Part shown: positions 55,558 to 64,000 of the stretch, piece after piece | Position numbering within the stretch: the first letter of the stretch is position 1 | How the letters are laid out: every line of letters begins with the position of its first letter | Assembly: GCA_026120185.1 (NCBI GenBank) | Contig: JANUWF010002425.1 | Span: 1,054,001-1,118,000, forward strand | Length of the DNA stretch: 64,000 nt | Direction: 5' to 3' | Source: Voacanga thouarsii | Lineage: Eukaryota; Streptophyta; Magnoliopsida; Gentianales; Apocynaceae | Position numbers and translations under genes: made by a program | The notes under the pieces: model-generated | What the model saw: only the letters and a program-made list of their open reading frames with translations | Database searches by the model: none | Told to the model about the DNA's origin: nothing

Positions 55558-58120
55558 CAACAAATTGCTTATTACCTAGGAGGGTCTTCATTCTTATTTA
55601 ATAAACTTATAAAAAAATATCTTAGTATTTTTATATGTAGTATATGTTGCACTACTTTTTTGTGTCTCAAAGTAAGGGCATGTTTGATTATCTATTTCAA
55701 TATTTAAAATTGAAGAATTAAATATTTATTTATTAAGTGTGTTTGATAACGGCTAATATTAAGTATTTAATTAATTAAGTGCATTTGATAAAAGATTTTT
55801 ATTATCATTAATTAATTAAGATGTACTGAAATCTTGTTATAAACTTTAAGTGAATTGAAAATTAATTAAGTTTGAAGTCTAAATATGTTATATACTCATC
55901 TAATTATTAATATTCTTTTATATTAAATCTAAATTGTAATAAAATATAGTGTAAAAATAAATTATAATTAATTCAAGTTTCAGATTTTAGATTCAATCTT
56001 CAAACTTCAGTTTTCAGAATTCAATACTTAAATATTCAGACTTCAGTCTTCAGATTTCAATTTTATCAAACGAGACCTAAAATTATCACTAGAATTAGAG
56101 TTAAGTTTAACTCGAAATTATGTGGACCGAACCTAAGATAAAGAATGTGTAATATCAAACTTGACCGAGCAAAAGAAAAATTATGCTAGCGTTTGAAACC
56201 TCCTCAAAAATGCTCTTCACTCTATAAAAATGAGAGTAGCATGAAATGCTATTTGTGCTAACCTTTTGGGAAAGTAGTTTCCATAATTCCTCCCAATTTA
56301 CGAGAGCTTAGTTTACTTTACAAAAGACTTTTATATGTTACTGTTGTAAATTTGCCAAGCAGTTTACTCGCCACTGCCATCTCCATTGAAGCTCCCTTAT
56401 AAAATTTTTTGAATCATAAAAACTTATTCCAAATTGCTCTAAAAGTTCAATGTTGGGTAGATTTACTTCTTAGACAATCAAGTACAATCAATATTTGTTG
56501 TTAATATTACAATTTATTATTAATTATGTCAACATATGTAGTTAGGGGAACGAAAAGAAAAGACGATTATTTTGCATTTTTTTTAGCTATAGCATCTCTA
56601 ATAGTAAGGATATCTTTGTAAAATTTACGACCTAAGTTACTAAATGTGTAGTTTGATTTGTCAATCTAATATGTTATTGTTAAACTTTTTCTCTATTATT
56701 GTTGCAATAGTTAGACAATTAATAATAAAAGTTCAATACACAGTTCTTTTATAACAAGTTAATATCTATGGGTCTTGACCCAGTGAGAAAGATCCACTAA
56801 AATTTTAACAAAACTTATGTGAACACACTTATCTTTATCACTTAGTGATTTTTAGTGTACTATAACAGAACACTGATATAGTGTTCTTGTATTAAACTCG
56901 TGAAGGCCTTTGCTAGATCCAACTCCATGATTGAACTCATTTCAATCAACGTTACTATAGCATGATGACACATCTTTAACAATTGAAAAAACTTTCCACT
57001 CGAAAGATATTTGAGAAGAAGAAAGTTTATTCAACCTCTTCTTAATAATACATTGTAGATGCAGCAATAACTTGAATAATAAACCATACATTAACAATTA
57101 ATACCAAAATACTTATCGAATATGTATGCTTCAAAATTATTCAGGAATTTTCATGAAAACTACTTTCTATTACTCAACCCATTCTACTGCTTAATTTGCT
57201 CTCAGTCTCATATCTTGAATTGCAATTCCTTGGGTAGTTTATATAAGAGTTGAAATAGAGTTTTTTATTTTCTTATTGAATTAGGACATTGTCTAAAAGA
57301 TACTCATCAAGATCTTCCATATCTTCATAGTTCAATCCCAGTAAGATTCCATCACTTCTCAGTAAAATCTCCATGAAGATTCCGAATAGATACTATCAGA
57401 TTTCTTCTAAATCTTCTGGAGTTATTTTCATAATTCAACTCAATTATATTTTGCTCAAACCTTACCAATTACAAAAAGAGAGCTTTTGAAATAGAGTCTA
57501 TCATTGTCAAGAAATTTGGTGGTTGCCTTAACAACCTCCCTCTTTAGCATTATTTGATGCAAAACCCACAAATTGATGAATGTCTTCAATCATATAGCAT
57601 TAAGTCTTCAACGTCGCATCAAAATGGTTAGCTTAATAACATATAGATAGTGAAACCAACAGATAGTGAATTAGGCAAACCAAGATACCATATAATGTAT
57701 TAATGTATCAGCAGATAAGTAGCAATCCTAATTACTATTACAAGCCAAATATAAGTTGTTCAAGTGTTCAGTTTCTAGGCATCAAGTGGTGTAAATGGCA
57801 ATAACCCACCGGCTACAACCACAGTTAGTAATGATACTAACAACTAACAAAAAAAATTCCTTAATCAATCCACAACAATAGTAGAAAAACTTTTAGCAAA
57901 AAATATCCTTAGCAGAACATCAACAATTAGCAGCTGCCAGTAATGAATTCCAGCAACACTTAACATTTAGTGCACAGTAACTTCCCCTGAAATGCAAATG
58001 CAACTCCTCTTGTCTGCTCTCCCTTTTTTGCATCAAATGATGCCAATCATTAATTAGAATAATACTACAGATCTAAATGGGCCGCAATGTCATTCTGTAT
58101 GTTCGTCTAGTTATTCAAGA
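54305..58120. other. AT-rich intergenic DNA with a (GA)n microsatellite at 55491-55555
   Basis: No gene is supported over 3.8 kb. The (AG)n tract at 55491-55555 is the only clear repeat. Phrases such as CAGTTCGACCGG near 55020 suggest old transposon debris that I cannot classify. Confidence 0.6.
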
Positions 58121-59088
58121 CTACGGTAAGTTGCTATTGTAGTACCAATCAGTGTGGTTAGAGTAGTAAATTACTCGATAGTCACCAATCTTGGCAACCA
58201 AATTCATAGTAGAGGCAGGGATTGATGATCTTAAGAGAGTTGAAGGCTCCATCTTTACTAGCACAGATTTAGCTATTTTGACTGAATGACCAACTTCAGA
58301 TATGATAGACATTCTTTCATATGTTATGGTCTTTGCACCTTGCAATGGAGTTGGTGGAGGTTTCTTTTGAGGACACCTAACGTGCATTATGTCTGATGGG
58401 ACAAGCTTGAAACGGTATAGCTTGAAATGTATTCTATTAGAAAGCAGCAATAAGGTAGAATAATAGTCCTATAGGAGGGAAGCTTAGCATACTTCAGAAG
58501 ATGTTGAAAGATCAGATCTCTCATGTTGATTTTCATGCCTTTTCCAATTTTATAGATCAAAATAGTCTTGTTTTTCAACAAAATAGATATGTTAATGGTT
58601 GGAAACCAATTATAACATGACAATTTGTAAAGAGTAAACCAGAACCCTATCAAGTTTGAAGATCTAATATAGCCAGTCTTTGGCCATTGCTATATAAAGC
58701 CACTAATTAAAACCATGCAAACTTCATTCATATTCACCTCTTCTCCAAGACCATCAATGTCATCATAATATGGTATTCTAAAGAAGGCAACAAGAGTCTG
58801 TGGATTAAGTTCAATAGAAAATCCTCTAATATAAATAAAATGATAAGAACTACTATGTTTATCCCTAATATCAGCCTTGAGATTAGTATAAAACTCTTTA
58901 ACTAGGGTTTCATTATATGGCTGTACATACATAGCAAATTCTAATAGTCTAACCTTCTATAAAATGTCACCAATTTAAAAAATCCTTAAATTTCTTAATG
59001 TCCAACAATCTTTTAATGAGCACACTCTTTCTAGACATAATCTTACATTGTTCTCTACTTTCTTCACCATAGAACAATTTGTGAATCA

Positions 59089-60141
59089 CACTACAAGAAA
59101 AATACACTTTAGCGACGGAAATTAGCGACGACTTTGTTACCGTTGCTAATTTGAGATGGAATAGCAACGGCAAGCAAAAAAATTTATTTTTAATTTATTT
59201 TTTTAAAAATTTGTCAGAAGCAGTAGCTAATCCCTCGCTAATTAGCGAGGGATTAGCTACTACGTATGTAATTAACACTAATACTAATTAATTGTTCGAA
59301 TGTCGTAGTTAATCCCTCATTAATTAGCGAGTGATTAGCTACGGTGTACGTAATTAATACTAATACTAATTAATTGTTCAAATGCCGTAGCTAATCCCTC
59401 GCTAATTAGCAAGGGATTAGCTACGGCTTATTGTCTCTCGCTAATTAGCAAGGGATTAGCTATGTCATATGTAATTAAAACTAACACTAAATTAATTGCT
59501 CAAATACCGTAGCTAATCCCTCGCAAATTAGTGAGGGACTGTCAATAATCCCTCGCTAATTTGCGAGGAATCAGCTACGACATTTATGATTATTCATTAA
59601 TATTAAATAATTGTTAAAATACTGTCGCTAATCCGTTGCTAATTAGCGACGGCAAATCGGGTCGTCGCTAATCCGTCGCAAATCCCTTACAAATCTATCG
59701 CTAATTTGCAAAAAAAAAAAACTATATAATTAATATAAAGAACAAAAAATCACAAGAATATCAATAACCTAGTGGTGGAGCACGTGCTCCCCCACAACAA
59801 GGATGCGGGTTCGAGCCGCGTGTCCTACATAATCTCAAAAAATTATTTGGCGGGCCGGCCGGGCCGAACCGGTTAGGCCGAGTCTTGACTAATTAATTTT
59901 TTTAAAATAAAATTTGTTGGCCGTTGCTAATCCATAACTAAATTTAGCGACGGCCTTAATTGCAAATTTAATTATAAATATCATTACTTAATAGCCGTCG
60001 CTAATCCGTCGTTGTTCCGTCGCAATTTGCGATGCCAGTTTTAGCGAGGGTCAAAATCCGTCGCTAAGCCGTCGCTAAACTCAATTAGCAATGGATTAGT
60101 GACGGATTTGACCATCGCTAAATTGTTGTTTTCTTGTAGTG
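59089..60141. mobile_element. Non-autonomous CACTA element (1053 bp) with palindromic array
   Basis: It starts CACTACAAGAAAAA and ends TTTTCTTGTAGTG, with the 3-bp duplication TCA at 59086-59088 and 60142-60144, the CACTA superfamily hallmark. Both ends carry GCGACGG-type subterminal motifs. Inside, 59223-59620 is an array of about 80-115-bp units, each with a long palindrome built on GCTAATCCCTCGCTAA; the one at 59223-59260 is a perfect 38-nt palindrome. There is no transposase. It sits within the minus-strand plant-transposon pseudogene and is listed separately from it. Confidence 0.9.
59770..59830 (+). other. tRNA-like pol III promoter patch inside the CACTA element
   Basis: TAGTGGTGGAG at 59770-59780 resembles an A box and GGTTCGAGCC at 59808-59817 is a near-consensus B box, at tRNA-like spacing. 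The patch may be a nested SINE head or a tRNA relic. No cloverleaf was established. Confidence 0.4.
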
Positions 60142-60501
60142 TCAATTGACTTTATAGGCTGTTTATTTAATCTCTTAGGAGGATTTTGTTTGGCCTTACT
60201 AGATGCTCTAGTTTTTCTTTTTCCAACTGTTAATTTTTCTTTAATTATTTCAAGCTCAATATCATCAACAAATTGCTTAATTACTTCCATTCTTCTACTT
60301 TAAAGTCAAAAATTACTTCTTCACTGACTTATTTAGAGGTTCTTGTATCACCCAACAAATTTTCATATAGATTTTTAGCAGAAAATTTTTTTCCTATGCT
60401 ATCAAAATTCTCTTAAATTCATCAGGATTCATGTATGATTGCAAGAAAGGCAACACAATAGGATCCAAAGGCTCCATATAAGGTACAGATTTTTTAGACA
60501 T

Positions 60502-61004
60502 TCTACTCTATTTACTATTATGAATGTCAACATACATCTCAACCCAATTTATTTTTGATTTTTCAATAGCTTCATTCTCCTTTTCAATCTTTTTTAATAT
60601 TTAGACAACAAATGAGTCCACAATCACACATGGTTTAACCAATTTACTAGATTCCTTTCATTTTTCAATTTGTTTAGTGAAGTAGATAAGTATAGAAAAC
60701 TTAAAGCATTCTCAAATCTCTAATCTTGAGGGATGTAAACAACTTAACACAAAGTCTATAAGGCTTCCAACAGATAACACAAGATCACGACAAGAATTAA
60801 CAAATTCAGTAACAGGCTCAGTAGATAGAGATATATTATCAATTTTATTAGTCAGGCAGACCTATATTGCGATAGGCTCTGGCGAATTGGACAAACCGCT
60901 ACATCAAGAAGACGAGTATTCTAAACCTTTCTTGTTTACCTATAAGGTTTCTCTCCTACCACTGTTAGGGTTTGTGCTTTCTGTTTAAGTTTTAGAGCTT
61001 CAAA
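60502..61004. other. AT-rich DNA upstream of the plant-transposon pseudogene
   Basis: No supported feature; possibly further decayed sequence of the same pseudogene on the minus strand. Confidence 0.45.
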
Positions 61005-61007
61005 TGT

Positions 61008-61097
<90 letters not shown>
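61005..61097. repeat. (TG)n(AG)n compound microsatellite
   Basis: A TG tract (61005-61032) directly followed by an AG tract to 61097. Confidence 0.95.
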
Positions 61098-61103
<6 letters not shown>

Positions 61104-62400
61104 GCTGAACATAGGTAACATCACTCATTTTAGGAGCTGAACAAAGAAGTTAAGTGGCACCACCTAGACTAACATAGGCAACACCACTCATTTTCAAAGA
61201 AAATAGATAGCCAAACTACTGAGGCTTGGCGGTGCCACTCAAGTTGGGATAGGCGACGTTGCACATCTACTTGAAGGAGAAAAAATAGCTTTAAGTGATC
61301 TACCCAAGTTAAGTTAAGTGGGGCTACTTATTATTGTAGAAAACTTTGTTTGGCAAATTTTATGATTTGGCATGAGGGGAAACTATAAATAACCTATTCT
61401 AAACCCTAAGAACAAGTCTTGGGGTCGCCAACAACCTAGAGAACCCTTAGAGAACACAAGAAAACACCAAGAGATGGAGGATCAAGGAGAATCTTAGAGG
61501 ATAAGAAGAGAGTTGTTCAAGAGATTCATTGAAGAAGAAGAAAGTTTGCTTGTCTATGAATGATTTTCTTTCTTTTCTTTGTAATCTACATTCATAATGT
61601 TCATTTTAATATACTTTTAATTGCAATTCAGGGATAAACCCTAATTTTGTTCTTAGATTGAATTGCTATTTTAGTCTATTGAATTCTAATCTATAGCATT
61701 TAATTACATAGGCTTTGATGTATGTTTGAGATTGATTGATTACTTCAATTATTTGGTTCTCTTCTAATGATTTTGATAGATGGGGTTAAAATATTGAGCA
61801 CCAATTTGATCAATTCAATATTTATTAACTCAAGAGATGAGATTGAGAATTACTACTCCGTAGTTAAAGGGTAAATAAAATTGCCTAGAATATGAATTTT
61901 ATTGTTTTCGAATACCTTTGATAATTGGGTGAATTTAATGCATTCTTTAGTTGAATTAGTGAGGTAGAGATACCCATTAATTGGGTTTGGGAATGAGAAT
62001 TCATAACTTGATGAGAGTGAAATTCCCAATTAAAATTCACATTGATACTTGAATTAGGAATTAGTTGACTTTAAGGGTATCTTTTACTTGACATATTTTT
62101 GGGAGATTTCTTCATTTACATGGCCTTACTATTTTATCTTATTCCTTGATGATCCTTGTAACTTATCTTGTGTGAATTTGATGTATTCTTTATTGTAGTA
62201 GTTTGGTTTACTTTATCTCCTTATTTGGGTGGCTAAACAATGAGACAAGAGTGAAAGTAAGGGTACTTGTCAACCTTCTTGTAGGATTCGATACTTGTCA
62301 TTGATATTCTATACTACATGATAGGTGCACTTGTCTAATATTTGTGTATGAGTAGTTTTGGCATTTTATTATTTAAAACTTATGTTAGATATCGTACTTT
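61098..62400 (+). other. LTR-like non-coding DNA
   Basis: 1.3 kb without a gene. Its layout parallels the solo LTR at 2643-4070 read on its minus strand: a GGCACCACC/GGCGGTGCC-type block, a CTATAAATA box (near 61389), a GAAGAAGAAGAAAG block, long TTGATTGATT/GGGAATGAGAATT DNA, and a final GTAGGATTCGATACTTGTC segment. It may be an LTR of a related family next to the Copia remnant. Ends and target duplication were not found. Confidence 0.3.
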
Positions 62401-64000
62401 CTTATATTACAAGCACAACACACAATAGTTACCTTTGATGATGGTTCAAAAAATAAAACAATTGGAGCTGGCATGTTAAATGTTGAAGGAATACATAAAT
62501 TCAGAACATTGTACATCGATGGTTTGAAAGCAAGTCTAATAAGCATCAATGAACTATGTGATGAAAATCTGTATGTTAACTTTGACAAAGATAAGTGTTT
62601 TGTAATTAAGAGAAGAGGAAAACGTGTATATCTGGAACTCAAACTTCAGACAAATTTTATCAGGTGTGCACAGCTAAAAGCTACATTTGTATAATAGTTA
62701 AGACCGATAAGATAGAACTGTGGCATTAGAGGTTGGGTTATGTTAAATATAAGCTATTACATGAGCTAAGTTGATCAAGCACAATCCGTGGAATACTTAA
62801 GTTGGAAAAAATTTTTAAAAAAATATATGACTTTTGTCAAATTAGTAAACAGATCAAATCTCTACACAAAAGAGTATAACATATAAAGATGTCAATAATA
62901 CTTGAGTTTTTGCATATAGATTTATTTGGCCTTACACAAACTAAAAGTATATGAGGAAAGAGTTATGTTATGGTGTGTATTGATGACTGCTCTAGATATA
63001 CTTAGGTTAATTGTTTAAGTAAAAATCAAAAGCATTTGTTGCATTTCAAAAACTGTGCTTAAATTCACAAACACAGAAGGGCATAACTTTGAAAATGTTA
63101 AGAAGTGATCAAGGAAAAGGATTTGATAATAAATAATTTAATGAAGTTTGTATTGAGAATGGGATCAAACGGGAATTTTCAACACCAAAAACACCTCAGT
63201 AGAATGGTGTGCTAGAACATAAAAATCAAACTATTCAGGAGACAACTAGAGTGATGCTGAATGCCAAAGAGATGTCTCATAGATGGTAGGCAGAAGCCAC
63301 TCACATTATCAATAGAACTTATTTCAAACCTTATACTAACAAGATAACTTATGAAATTTGGAATGGACATAAGCTTCAATTAAACTACTTTTATATTTTT
63401 GGCAACAAAAGTTATATTCTTAATGATAGAGAAGAGTAGGAAAAGTTTAATGTAAGGAGTGATAAAAGAATCTTTCTCGGATACTCTAAAAACAGTAGAG
63501 CATCTAGGCTATTTAACAAAAGGAGTCAAGTAGGTTATGGAATCAATCAATATAGTTGTTAAAAATATTCCGCTATCAGATCAGACCAAGCCACCTATAT
63601 TAAAAAATGATAAGGAGACTATTGAAAAAGACGCAAGAAAAGAAGCTGATGAAGTAGAAGGAACAGACTATGACATAAAAGAGACAAAAATTTGGCAAAA
63701 AGTACTTCCTTCAAGAGTAAAGACTAATCATTCCTTAGATCTGATCATTGAGAGACTGGACAAATTTAGAAAAATCAAATAAAGACCCAAACTTGATTAT
63801 AATGAAATCATGAAGTATGATGTTATACATCAACTCTGGAACTAAAGAATGTTAAAAAAAGTATTAATAGATGAGAATTATTTTGTGGAACTATAAGAAG
63901 AATGTTTGAAAGAAATGATATATGAAAACTTGTACTGAGATAAAAAGATATGAATGTAATTGGAACCAAATGGGTGTTTCGAAACAACACTAATGAGTTT
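62401..64000 (+). pseudogene. Decayed Copia pol fragment, continues past the window
   Basis: Plus-strand pieces: protease end FDDGSKN and the stretch MLNVEGIHKFRTLYIDGLKASLISINELCD (62473-62560, listed here only as an alignment anchor by its ends MLNVEG and NELCD), integrase core FAYRFIWPYTN, MLRSDQGKGFDNK near 63100, FSTPKTPQ...NGVLEHKNQTIQE near 63180-63240, EATHIINRTYFKPYTNKITYE near 63290-63350, and the RT entry GTKWVFRNNTNEF at 63960-64000. The order is protease, integrase, RT. Stops are frequent, so the copy is old and dead. RT and the 3' LTR would lie to the right of the window. Confidence 0.8.

Larger units (their letters stand above)
58121..60501 (-). pseudogene. Putative plant transposon protein (PF20167-like), interrupted by a CACTA element
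   Basis: Minus-strand pieces in order: MSKKSVPYMEPLDPIVLPFL and SYMNPDEFKRI (from ATG 60501), a Lys/Arg-rich piece (60290-60145), then beyond the inserted element IMSRKSVLIKRLLDIKKFKDF (about 59040-58980), VKEFYTNLKADIRD, FIYIRGFSIELNPQTLVAFF (about 58900-58780) and IGKGMKINMRDLIFQHLL (about 58550-58490). The pattern VREFY.NL...V.RG..I.......FF is that of the putative plant transposon protein domain found in many plant genomes. Frames change between pieces and TAG/TGA stops occur, so it is a pseudogene. Its role is unknown. The family call is from remembered pattern. Confidence 0.5.

Noticed and set aside
60936..61124. 62-aa minus frame of Ser-Leu and Thr-His repeats
   Set aside because: A translation of the TG/AG microsatellite.
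1..64000. CRISPR arrays, bacterial operons, riboswitches
   Set aside because: The window is plant nuclear DNA. No direct-repeat/spacer array or bacterial-type gene organisation is present.

Overview
This is nuclear DNA from a flowering plant, probably a eudicot. The signs are low gene density, a spliced gene with many introns, plant Copia, Ty3/gypsy, LINE, hAT, CACTA and Stowaway elements nested in each other, AT-rich spacers and long microsatellites. I cannot name the species.

Layout. 1-1790 is a decayed plant-mobile-domain (PMD, MAIN-like) gene, and a likely 3' part lies at 16034-16500. Between the two sit a (TA)n tract, a solo LTR (2643-4070, TSD CGCAG), a full-length but broken Copia element (5132-13679) placed inside a (TC)n tract, and LTR-like DNA ending at 16033. 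16930-17183 is a cluster of short hairpins. 18353-23986 is a minus-strand Copia element whose middle (about 20985-22940) is replaced by an RWP-RK (RKD-type) gene copy on the opposite strand that still has introns.

The one clearly intact host gene is eIF5B, a universal translation-initiation GTPase, on the minus strand at 50493-26369. I rebuilt 12 coding exons with splice sites; they sum to 4284 nt (1427 codons plus stop). Its introns hold a Ty3/gypsy chromovirus-like element (36822-42875, TSD TCCAC), an RTE-type LINE 3' end, an L1-type LINE fragment, three Stowaway-like MITEs, a 32-bp LINE-tail insertion and several local tandem duplications. A degenerate hAT transposon (51070-54296, TSD GTTCTATC) lies just upstream of its promoter.

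The right part (54305-64000) is mostly AT-rich spacer. It holds a minus-strand pseudogene of the putative plant transposon protein type, cut by a 1053-bp non-autonomous CACTA element rich in palindromes, then LTR-like DNA, and finally a badly decayed plus-strand Copia pol that runs off the window.

The genes do not form a pathway. The window shows a housekeeping gene expanding by intronic insertion, surrounded by nested transposons. The most notable item is the RKD gene copy lying antisense inside a Copia element, an orientation in which its introns would survive an RNA stage.
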